Assembly: GCA_964196325.1 (NCBI GenBank)
Contig: CAXMST010000102.1
Span: forward strand, 1-16,546
DNA: 16,546 nt
Reading direction: 5' to 3'
From: CAXMST01 sp964196325
GTDB lineage: Bacteria > Actinomycetota > Thermoleophilia > Solirubrobacterales > 70-9
This document shows, piece after piece, positions 6,096 to 12,521 of the stretch. The stretch's first letter is position 1. Every line of letters starts with the position of its first letter. The translations under genes were made by a program, and so were the position numbers. Below the pieces are notes generated by a model. That model searched no databases and was not told where the DNA came from. It saw only the letters and a program-made list of their open reading frames with translations.

Positions 6096-6983
6096 CTAGA
6101 GGCCGAGCTCGGTCGGGACCGGCGCCTCGCCCGAGTAGTCGTAGAAGCCCTTGCCTGACTTGCGGCCGTACCAGCCTGCGGAGACCATCTTCCGCAACGT
6201 CGGCGGCGCCGCGAACCGTCGCTCGCGGTACTCGTCGAACATCACGCCACCAATCGAGGCGAGCGTGTCGAGCCCGACGAAGTCGGCAAGCGTCAGCGGC
6301 CCCATCGGGTGGTTGGCCCCCGCCTTCATCGCAACGTCGATCTCCTCGATCGAGCCAACGCCCTCCTCATAGGCGCGGATCGCGTCCAGCATGTAGGGAA
6401 CCAGGAGCCGGTTGACGATGAAGCCCGTCTTGTCCCTGGCGTGAACCACTGTTTTGTTCAGCTTCTCTCCCACCTCGAAGCCGAGCTTCAGCGCCTCCTC
6501 GCTGGTCGTCACCGTCTGCACAACCTCGAGCAGCGGCATCACCTGGGCGGGATTGAAGAAGTGCAGCCCGAGAAAGCGATCGGGTCGGGAGGTCGCCGCG
6601 GCCTGATCGATCACCGCAAGCGACGAAGTGTTCGTGGCGAGGAAGGCCTCGTCCTTGACGATCGGGTCGACGTCGGTCCACATCGCGAGCTTGGCGTCAA
6701 GATCCTCGGTCATCGCCTCGATCACCAGATCGCAGTCGGCAAGTTCGCCGTAGTCGGTGCTGCCTGAGATCCGGCCCCGGACCGCATCCGCGTCAGCCCG
6801 TTCGATGCGGCCTTTCTCCACCGCACGGGCCAGCTGCTTCTCGATCTTTCCGATACCGGCGGCGAGCCGCTCGTCGGAGACCTCGCGGATCGCGACCTCC
6901 CAGCCGGCCTGGGCGCAGATCTGCGCGATCCCATGACCCATCAGGCCCGCCCCGACAACTCCCACCTTGTTGATCTCAGCCAT
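6096..6983 (-). CDS. 3-hydroxyacyl-CoA (3-hydroxybutyryl-CoA) dehydrogenase
   Basis: 295 residues, the normal size for single-function short-chain enzymes such as Hbd/FadB2/PaaH. It oxidises (3S)-3-hydroxyacyl-CoA to 3-ketoacyl-CoA with NAD(P), in the cytoplasm. The Rossmann motif is G11-A-G-L-M-G16; NTSSLAVIDQAAATSRPDRF and the catalytic histidine H141 in LHFFNPAQVMPLLEVV follow. The C-terminal half has the substrate-domain signature GFIVNRLLVPYMLDAI and NHPMGPLTLADFVGLD, ending with GKGFYDYSG. The start MAEINK at 6983 is preferred to the ATG 26 codons upstream, which overlaps the previous gene; it follows the SnoaL-like gene by 13 bases, so the two are co-transcribed. Ends in TAG. Confidence 0.95.
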   Translation of the reverse strand: MAEINKVGVVGAGLMGHGIAQICAQAGWEVAIREVSDERLAAGIGKIEKQLARAVEKGRIERADADAVRGRISGSTDYGELADCDLVIEAMTEDLDAKLAMWTDVDPIVKDEAFLATNTSSLAVIDQAAATSRPDRFLGLHFFNPAQVMPLLEVVQTVTTSEEALKLGFEVGEKLNKTVVHARDKTGFIVNRLLVPYMLDAIRAYEEGVGSIEEIDVAMKAGANHPMGPLTLADFVGLDTLASIGGVMFDEYRERRFAAPPTLRKMVSAGWYGRKSGKGFYDYSGEAPVPTELGL

Positions 6984-6996
6984 AACCCCCCGATCC

Positions 6997-7395
6997 TCAG
7001 GCGCTTGCCGGGGTGACCCCGAAAGCCTCGAAACGCTCGGCCATACGCTCGGCCAGTGCATTGAGGCCGCTCATCGGCCGCACCATCACCTTGAACTCGG
7101 TGATCAGACCCTCGTCATCGAAGGTCAGAAGGTCGAGACCGTCCACCTCACGATCGTCCACAGAGGCCTTGAAGATGAGCGCTGCGGCGTCGTCGTTCTC
7201 GAAGCGGTGGACGTAGTGGAAGTCATCGGAAAAGACCTTCATCGCGCCCTCGATCAGGATCGTAAGGACGACGTCCCTGCCTTCATATGGGCGGAACACC
7301 ACCGGAGAGAGGAAGCGGGCCTGCGGCGCAAAACAGGGCTCGAGCTGCTCGCGCGATCGGGCCTCGATGGCTGCCACGAAGGGGTCGCTTTTCAT
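6997..7395 (-). CDS. SnoaL/NTF2-like fold protein
   Basis: 132 residues from the ATG at 7395 (MKSDPFVAAIEARSREQLEP). The pattern fits the cone-shaped SnoaL/NTF2-like fold: an N-terminal helix, LEPCFAPQARFLSPVVFRPY, a helix with a YVHRFENDDAAALIFKASVD strand pair, and a final strand LLTFDDEGLITEFKVMVRPM. Such proteins may be isomerases, cyclases or ligand binders; no catalytic Asp/His set can be assigned with confidence. It lies 34 bases after HMG-CoA lyase and 13 before the dehydrogenase, so it probably works on or binds an intermediate of the same pathway. The 32 codons upstream in frame overlap the lyase gene and are excluded. Confidence 0.82.
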   Translation of the reverse strand: MKSDPFVAAIEARSREQLEPCFAPQARFLSPVVFRPYEGRDVVLTILIEGAMKVFSDDFHYVHRFENDDAAALIFKASVDDREVDGLDLLTFDDEGLITEFKVMVRPMSGLNALAERMAERFEAFGVTPASA

Positions 7396-7429
7396 GCACG
7401 GCACAGTACCGGTCCAGCCGCGGTCGCGG

Positions 7430-8350
7430 CTATCCCCGGTGCCAATCGATCGGCCCGGCCTTGAGCAGGTGGGCTCCCAGCGAGCGCCCAAGCAGCTCCT
7501 GCACGGCGCCCGACGCCTCCAGCAGCTTGGCCAGGTCGATACCGGTCTCGATTCCCATCTCAGACAGCATCGAGACCAGGTCCTCGGTGGAGACGTTGCC
7601 GGTTGACCCGGGCGGAACGGGGCAGCCGCCGAGCCCGCCGAAGCTGGACTCGAAGGAGTGGATCCCGCACTCGACTGCGGCCAAGGCGTTGGCCAGCCCC
7701 TGGCCGCGCGTGTTGTGAAAGTGCGCGGTCAGCTCGACGCCGGTCAGCGACTCCACGGCGCGCGTGAAGAAGTCGCGTACCTGGCGCGGATTGGCCATCC
7801 CGGTGGTGTCGCCGAAGCCGACCTCCTCGCACCCGAGCTCGCGTAGACGCAGGGCGATCTCCATCACCCGGTCCGCCGGGACCTCGCCCTCGTAGGGACA
7901 GCCGAACGAGGTCGCGATCACTCCCTCGCAGCGCAGACCGGCCTCACGGGCCCGGCCGACGACCTGCTCGAGACCCTCGAGCGATTCGGCGATCGAACGG
8001 TTCACGTTCTTTTCGTTGTGCGTTTCCGACCCGGAGAGGAAGACGCTGACCTCGTCGAATCGATCACGATGCTCGAGCGCCCTCTGCAGGCCACGCGGGT
8101 TGGGGATCAGGACCGAGAGCGCGAGCCCGTCGCGGCGCTCGATGCCGGCCAGCACGTCAGCCACGTCCGCCAGCTGTGGAATCACATCTGGGCGGACGAA
8201 CGAACCGACCTCGATCCGCTCCAGGCCCGCATCGGCAAGCAACCCGATCAGTCGGATCTTCTCCGCCGTCGGGATCACTTCGGGCTCGTTCTGAAAGCCA
8301 TCGCGCGGCCCGACCTCGCGAATCCGCACGCTGCTTGGGTAGTCGCTCAT
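7430..8350 (-). CDS. Hydroxymethylglutaryl-CoA lyase
   Basis: 306 residues from the ATG at 8350. The enzyme splits 3-hydroxy-3-methylglutaryl-CoA into acetoacetate and acetyl-CoA, the last step of leucine breakdown and ketogenesis. The N-terminus has the TIM-barrel signature REVGPRDGFQNE (R16, D17 bind substrate and metal), followed by GVIATSFGCPYEGEV, a metal-binding HFHNTRGQG, and the lyase signature GGLGGCPVPPGSTGNVSTED with catalytic C243. That cysteine separates it from isopropylmalate-type synthases. An upstream ATG at 8389 is possible but overlaps the previous gene by 23 bases; the later start leaves a 16-base gap with GGAAA ahead of it. Second gene of the operon; ends in TAG. Confidence 0.94.
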   Translation of the reverse strand: MSDYPSSVRIREVGPRDGFQNEPEVIPTAEKIRLIGLLADAGLERIEVGSFVRPDVIPQLADVADVLAGIERRDGLALSVLIPNPRGLQRALEHRDRFDEVSVFLSGSETHNEKNVNRSIAESLEGLEQVVGRAREAGLRCEGVIATSFGCPYEGEVPADRVMEIALRLRELGCEEVGFGDTTGMANPRQVRDFFTRAVESLTGVELTAHFHNTRGQGLANALAAVECGIHSFESSFGGLGGCPVPPGSTGNVSTEDLVSMLSEMGIETGIDLAKLLEASGAVQELLGRSLGAHLLKAGPIDWHRG

Positions 8351-8366
8351 CGGGCGCGTTTCCGGG

Positions 8367-8777
8367 TCATCCACCCTCGAGCTGATCACGCAGTGCCAGA
8401 ACGTCGACCGCCGTCGCGCCGGCCGTTACGGCGAGGGCCTGGGCCGCGGTGGCGCCACGAAGCTGGCCTCGGGCGATCATCCCGACACCCATCAGAGTAT
8501 CGGCGCCGTCGCAGAGGAGCCAGAGGCGATGCCAGAGGACCCGAGCCTCGCCCTCGGATGCCAGATACCCGACGCCGAGCGAGATCGCACGCACCCCGAA
8601 GACACGGTTCATGTAGAGCAAGCTGCTGCTCTGCTCTTCGGGCGGCACGCCGAAGACGCGGTTCATCAGGCGTGGCGCGAACCAGGCGAACGCGCCGAAC
8701 ACGATCCGGAACAGGGCCAGCGCCCTCATCGTCGCTGGTGCGGGGCCGCTCATCCACCGGCAGCCTACCCATGGCAC
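8367..8777 (-). CDS. Small membrane protein, DUF4267-like
   Basis: 136 residues from the ATG at 8777, chosen because GGGGAGGTGCC is the best ribosome site among three candidate starts (8777, 8753, 8729). Three or four hydrophobic helices are visible: ALFRIVFGAFAWFAPRLM, VFGVRAISLGVGYLAS, LWHRLWLLCDGADTLMGVGM and AAQALAVTAGATAVDVLALR. The repeated NRVFGV flanking a short loop and the overall topology are like DUF4267/DUF4345-type proteins of unknown function. It is the first gene of the operon with HMG-CoA lyase, the SnoaL-like protein and hydroxyacyl-CoA dehydrogenase, and is divergent from fbiA. A link to the catabolic pathway is inferred only from order. Confidence 0.75.
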   Translation of the reverse strand: MPWVGCRWMSGPAPATMRALALFRIVFGAFAWFAPRLMNRVFGVPPEEQSSSLLYMNRVFGVRAISLGVGYLASEGEARVLWHRLWLLCDGADTLMGVGMIARGQLRGATAAQALAVTAGATAVDVLALRDQLEGG

Positions 8778-8869
8778 CTCCCCGCCGGCGATCAGCGCGC
8801 GAGTTGTGGAAAGCTGCGGCGCTCAATGCCCTCCTGCACCCTGATCCTCACCGTGACAGGCGTCGGCCC

Positions 8870-9829
8870 GTGGGGCTGAAGGCGGTTCTGCTGGCTGGGG
8901 GAACCGGCGGCGCCAAGCTCTCTGCGGGCGTTCAGGAGGAGATCGGCGAGGGCCTGACCGTGATCGCCAACACCGGCGACGACGTCGAGCTGCTCGGGGT
9001 GTACGTATCCCCGGATCCCGATCTGTGCACCTACTGGCTCGGCGGCGAGATCGACCCGGAGCGTGGCTGGGGCATCAAGGGGGATTCGTTCACGGTCTTC
9101 GAGCGGCTGGTCAAGCTCGGCGCCCCCGATTGGTTCGGCCTCAGCGACCGCGACCTCGCGACCTGCCTGAGGCGGGCCACGTTGCTGGCACAGGGCTCGC
9201 GCCTGACCGAGGTGCAGCTTGGAATCGGAGCGGCCCTGGGCCTGCAGGGCAGGGTTCTGCCGATGTGCGACGAGCCGGTCCGCACCCGGGTCAATACCAC
9301 CGAGCACGGCTGGCGCGGCCTGCAGGAATATCTGATCGCTGATCGTGCCGGGCCCGAGATCACCGCCGTGGAGCTCGACGGAATCGAGCGGGCCACGGTC
9401 AGCGCCGAGGTCAGTGCCGCGATCGAGAGCGCGGACGTGATCATCGTCGGTCCCTCGAACCCGGTTATCTCGATCGGGCCGATCCTGGCGGTGCCCGGAC
9501 TGCGCTCGCTGCTGGCCGCTGCTCCGGCGCCCGTGGTCGCGGTCAGTCCGTTCGTGGCCGGTCGCGTGATCAAGGGACCGACCGACAAATTCATGCGGGC
9601 GATCGGGGAGGAGCCGTCGGCGGCCGGAGTGATCAACACCTACGGCGAGCTGCTCGACGGAATCGTGATCGACGCAGCCGACCCCGACCCGCCCCCGTCG
9701 GAGCTGCCCTGCACCCGCTTCGACACGATGATGGACGACACCCAACGACGCCGCGAGGTCGCCGCCCGCACGCTGGATTACTGCACCTCGCTGCGCGATC
9801 GTCGCTCGCAGCCGGGGTCCTCGGCATGA
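8870..9829 (+). CDS. fbiA: 2-phospho-L-lactate (phosphoenolpyruvyl) transferase of F420 biosynthesis, CofD/FbiA
   Basis: 319 residues from a GTG start (MGLKAVLLAGGTGGAKLSAG). It transfers the phospho-lactyl or phosphoenolpyruvyl group from its GDP-activated form to FO, giving (dehydro)F420-0. The N-terminal GGTGGAK loop, ANTGDD (33-38), the RGWGIKGDSF segment, GPSNPVISIGPIL (194-206) and SPFVAGRVIKGPTDKFM are family hallmarks, and length matches mycobacterial FbiA. The frame stays open far upstream because it is antisense to HMG-CoA lyase; those codons are not part of the gene. It is the first gene of the plus-strand F420 operon, and its stop overlaps a downstream ATG as ATGA. Confidence 0.95.
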   Translation: MGLKAVLLAGGTGGAKLSAGVQEEIGEGLTVIANTGDDVELLGVYVSPDPDLCTYWLGGEIDPERGWGIKGDSFTVFERLVKLGAPDWFGLSDRDLATCLRRATLLAQGSRLTEVQLGIGAALGLQGRVLPMCDEPVRTRVNTTEHGWRGLQEYLIADRAGPEITAVELDGIERATVSAEVSAAIESADVIIVGPSNPVISIGPILAVPGLRSLLAAAPAPVVAVSPFVAGRVIKGPTDKFMRAIGEEPSAAGVINTYGELLDGIVIDAADPDPPPSELPCTRFDTMMDDTQRRREVAARTLDYCTSLRDRRSQPGSSA

Positions 9830-9855
9830 AGGTCGCGATGACGGGGCTCTCATGA
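9826..9855 (+). CDS. Nine-codon micro-ORF bridging fbiA and fbiD
   Basis: ATG at 9826 overlaps the fbiA stop (ATGA) and opens the frame MKVAMTGLS, which stops at 9853-9855. That stop in turn overlaps the fbiD ATG at 9852 (again ATGA). The arrangement would let a ribosome finishing fbiA restart, translate nine codons and restart on fbiD. It may be a coupling device or simply the scar of a shifted fbiD start; the peptide has no known counterpart. Confidence 0.3.
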   Translation: MKVAMTGLS

Positions 9856-10541
9856 GCGTCGACATGGGGCCCCTCCCAGCGATCGCGATCGTGCCGGTGA
9901 AGCGCTTCTCCGAGGCCAAGCAGCGGCTCTCCGACGCGCTCGCCCCGCGCCAGCGCGAGCAGCTCGCGACGGCGATGTTGGGAGACGTGCTGGCGGCGAT
10001 CAGGCAGGCAGAGCTGATCGAAAGGGTGTTGATCATCAGTCGGGAGCCGAGGCTCGTCGGCGTTGCCGCGACCCACGAGGCGACGCTGGTCGATGACCCC
10101 GGCGACATGAGCCACTCGAGCGCCGCGGCGATTGGCATCGCCACGGCGCTGGCCTGCCGGGCGGGCTCGATCGCCTTGCTGGCGGGCGACTGCCCGCTGC
10201 TTGATCCGGTCGAGCTCGACGGGGCGCTCGCGGATCTGGAGCGGGGCGTGGTGGGCGTGATTCCTGACCGGCACGGCTCGGGCACCAACGGGCTTCTCTG
10301 CTGCCCGCCGAACCTGATCGAGCCGGCATTCGGGCCCGGTAGTCGTGAGCGCCACCTCGAGCTCGCGGCCAAGGCCGGGGGGCGGGGCAAGATTTTCGCG
10401 CTCGATTCGCTCGCGCTCGACCTCGATACGGGCGGGGATCTCGAGGAGCTGCGCGGGGTCGTCGGCGCCGGCCGGCTGGCTGGCTCGGCCACAGCCGGGG
10501 CGCTGAAGGCAATCGAAGGCCGCGAAGCGGGGGCTCAGTGA
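9852..10541 (+). CDS. fbiD: Phosphoenolpyruvate/2-phospholactate guanylyltransferase of F420 biosynthesis, CofC/FbiD
   Basis: 229 residues. It activates phosphoenolpyruvate (in actinobacteria) or 2-phospholactate with GTP, supplying the donor for FbiA. The nucleotidyltransferase opening is IAIVPVKRFSEAKQRLSDAL (11-30), with K17 and K23 in the usual places; LLAGDCPLLDP places D113 as metal ligand, and PDRHGSGTNGLL (about 138-149) and FGPGSRERHLELA are CofC-specific. The substrate cannot be decided from the sequence; PEP use is inferred from what is known of mycobacterial FbiD. Its start overlaps the micro-ORF stop and its TGA overlaps the GTG of cofE, so expression is translationally coupled along the operon. 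Confidence 0.92.
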   Translation: MSVDMGPLPAIAIVPVKRFSEAKQRLSDALAPRQREQLATAMLGDVLAAIRQAELIERVLIISREPRLVGVAATHEATLVDDPGDMSHSSAAAIGIATALACRAGSIALLAGDCPLLDPVELDGALADLERGVVGVIPDRHGSGTNGLLCCPPNLIEPAFGPGSRERHLELAAKAGGRGKIFALDSLALDLDTGGDLEELRGVVGAGRLAGSATAGALKAIEGREAGAQ

Positions 10542-11284
10542 GCGGGGGCTACGAGCTGATCCCGGTCGCGGGGATCGGTGAGGTCGAGACCGGGGCCCCG
10601 CTGGGCGAGCTGATCGCCGAGCGCTTCCGGCCAAAGCCGGACGATGTCATCTGTATCTCCCAGAAGATCGTCTCCAAGGCCGAGGACAGACTGCGGGACC
10701 TCGATCGCGTCGAGCCTTCAGCAAGGGCTAAAGAGCTTGCCGGCGAGCAGGGCAGGGACCCGGCACTAGTCGAGCTGATCCTCGCCGAGAGCCGTCGGGT
10801 GGTGCGGGCCGAGCGCGGGGTGCTGATCACCGAGACCCACAGCGGTCTGGTCTGCGCGAACAGCGGCATCGACGCCTCCAACGTGCCCGGAGACCGGATC
10901 GTGGCCCTGCTCCCCACCGACCCTGACCGCTCGGCTCGCCGGATCCGCTCCGAGCTTGCCGCGGCCGTGGGCACAGCACCGGCCGTCTTGATCAGCGACA
11001 GCCTCGGGCGGCCCTGGCGGCTGGGCCAGAGCGAGGTCGCGATCGGCTGCGCGGGCCTCGAGCCGATCGCCGATTGGCGCGGACGGCGGGATCGGCATGG
11101 GCGTGAGCTGGAAGCCACCGTGATCGCGGTGGCCGATCAGGTTGCGGCGGCCGCTGATTTGGTCCGCGACAAGCTCGACGGGGTGCCGGTCGTGGTCGTC
11201 CGTGGTCTCGGAATACGGATAGAGGCGGACGGCCCCGGCGCGGCGGCCCTGCAGCGCCCGCCCGCAGAGGATCTGTTCAGGTGA
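10538..11284 (+). CDS. cofE: Coenzyme F420-0:L-glutamate ligase, CofE
   Basis: 248 residues from a GTG that overlaps the fbiD stop (GTGA). It adds L-glutamates to F420-0 using GTP and divalent metal. Family motifs are CISQKIVSKAEDR (39-51), ETHSGLVCANSGIDASN (N108-S-G-I-D112), LISDSLGRPWRLGQSEVAIG (D154) and DLVRDKLDGVPVVVVRGLG. It is the stand-alone CofE length; the roughly 200-residue C-terminal FMN-reductase domain of mycobacterial FbiB, which reduces dehydro-F420-0, is absent. A separate reductase would be needed if this organism uses PEP. Last gene of the plus-strand F420 run; it is followed 32 bases later by the convergent cupin gene. Confidence 0.94.
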   Translation: MSGGYELIPVAGIGEVETGAPLGELIAERFRPKPDDVICISQKIVSKAEDRLRDLDRVEPSARAKELAGEQGRDPALVELILAESRRVVRAERGVLITETHSGLVCANSGIDASNVPGDRIVALLPTDPDRSARRIRSELAAAVGTAPAVLISDSLGRPWRLGQSEVAIGCAGLEPIADWRGRRDRHGRELEATVIAVADQVAAAADLVRDKLDGVPVVVVRGLGIRIEADGPGAAALQRPPAEDLFR

Positions 11285-11316
11285 GCGGCGCGCGCCCCGT
11301 GACTGTCGGGCCGCCC

Positions 11317-11724
11317 TCAGTGATCCTTGAAGTCCCCGATCATCGGGTCGCCTGCGCCCTCCTCGGTGAAGTCGGGGGGGTTGTAGGGAGCCCCGGGCAT
11401 ACCGCCGATCGCCAGCACCCGCGCCGACTCCCCCTCCGTCGAGAGCTTGCGGCGCTCCGCCGGCCCGACCCGGACCCAGACGCCGGGGGTCAGCTCGCAA
11501 GCCTCTCCTGCAACCTCGAGGACCGCTCGCCCCTCGAGCACGGTATAGACCTCCTCTTGGGCGTCGTGGGCCTGGGTGTGCTCGGGGTACCCGTTGAAAC
11601 CGGGCGGAAAATCCATCACCGAGAGCCCGAACGAGCTGACCCCGAGTCCTGCGCGGACCCTGCGGAAGCCGCCCCCGAATATCGCCTCGAAATCCTCGAG
11701 CCGCTTGACCGTGTAGTCAGCCAT
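11317..11724 (-). CDS. Small single-domain cupin protein
   Basis: 135 residues. It has one cupin domain with the first metal motif in the form GYPEHTQAHDAQEEVYTVLEG (histidines in an H-x3-H spacing, then a glutamate) and the second half around GEACELTPGVWVRVGPAERRKL and RVLAIGG, a shape common to small sugar- or ligand-binding cupins of actinobacteria. The second-motif histidine is not obvious (PAERRKL where PxxxH is usual), so metal binding may be incomplete. It lies inside the F420 locus, convergent with cofE and divergent from the membrane protein at 11799. A role in F420 metabolism is possible but only by position. Confidence 0.83.
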   Translation of the reverse strand: MADYTVKRLEDFEAIFGGGFRRVRAGLGVSSFGLSVMDFPPGFNGYPEHTQAHDAQEEVYTVLEGRAVLEVAGEACELTPGVWVRVGPAERRKLSTEGESARVLAIGGMPGAPYNPPDFTEEGAGDPMIGDFKDH

Positions 11725-11798
11725 CGATCACCAATCCTCTCCGATCCGCCCCAGCCAAGGTCGCCACTGCAAGCCTACGCAAGTGGGAGCCAGGCCGG

Positions 11799-12521
11799 GT
11801 GGGGGCCACGGTGAACGGGGCTGCCGCACGGGCCGGCATACGTCTGGCGGGGCGCTGCGGGGTGCTTGCGGCGCTGCTGCTCGCACTCGGCCTGACCGCG
11901 CTGTCGACCCTGCCCGGGCCGGACGCCGACGGCCAGCAGGTCTTCGCCTTCTTCCTCGACAGCGGTACCGGGCTGCGCCTCGGAGCCGCGTCGATCATCG
12001 TCGGGCTGCTGCTGATCGCAGTCTTGTTCGCGGCCCTCAACCGGCTGCTCCGGGATGCGGGGGCAGATGTGATCGGCGCGGGGATGCTGGCGCTTTCGCT
12101 GGTCGCGGTCGGGGCCCAAGCGCTGGCGGCCGCGACCCTGATCTCGCTCGCCGCCGGCTCCGAGGACGCCGATCCGAGCACGAGCCGGGAGTTGCTCGAC
12201 CTCGCCGATACCGCGATCGGGATCTCGGGCCCGGCGTTCGCCGGGGCGTTGCTCGCCTTCGCCTAGGGGAGCCGCTGGGCCCCGCGAACGCTGCCCAGCG
12301 CCCTGGCGCTGATCTCGTTGCTGGCCGCCGCGTGCACCCTGACGTGGGGCGCTCGCCTGCTCAGCGACAGCGGCGCTCTGGCAGCCGGCTCGTTCGCCGG
12401 CTCGAGCCTCGGTTGGATCGGCCTGCTGGCCTGGGGCGCGAGCGCCGGTCTTTGGCTCGCGAGCGAGGGGTGGCGTTCTCCGGGGGCGGTGCCCGCGGCT
12501 CCCGCGCCACCCCCTCAGTAG
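11799..12521 (+). pseudogene. Multi-pass membrane protein split by an in-frame TAG at 12264
   Basis: From a GTG at 11799 (or 11811, which has GGGGG in front) the frame encodes hydrophobic helices (LAGRCGVLAALLLALGLTAL, AASIIVGLLLIAVLFAALN, IGAGMLALSLVAVGAQALAA, ISGPAFAGALLAFA) and stops at TAG 12264-12266. The same frame continues at once as GSRWAPRTLPSALALISLLA, then a further helix pair (AGSFAGSSLGWIGLLAWGAS) and ends at TAG 12521. The joined product is about 240 residues with six likely membrane segments, arranged like DUF4386-type proteins (weak resemblance). TAG stands where Trp or Tyr would fit by one base change. It could be a nonsense mutation, sequence error or readthrough. Its end overlaps the fbiC stop by 7 bases, tail to tail. 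Confidence 0.62.

Noticed and set aside
8018..8869. Long plus-strand open frame fused to the front of fbiA
   Set aside because: It is antisense to HMG-CoA lyase and the DUF4267-like gene, is arginine-rich, and the fbiA family begins at the GTG near 8870.
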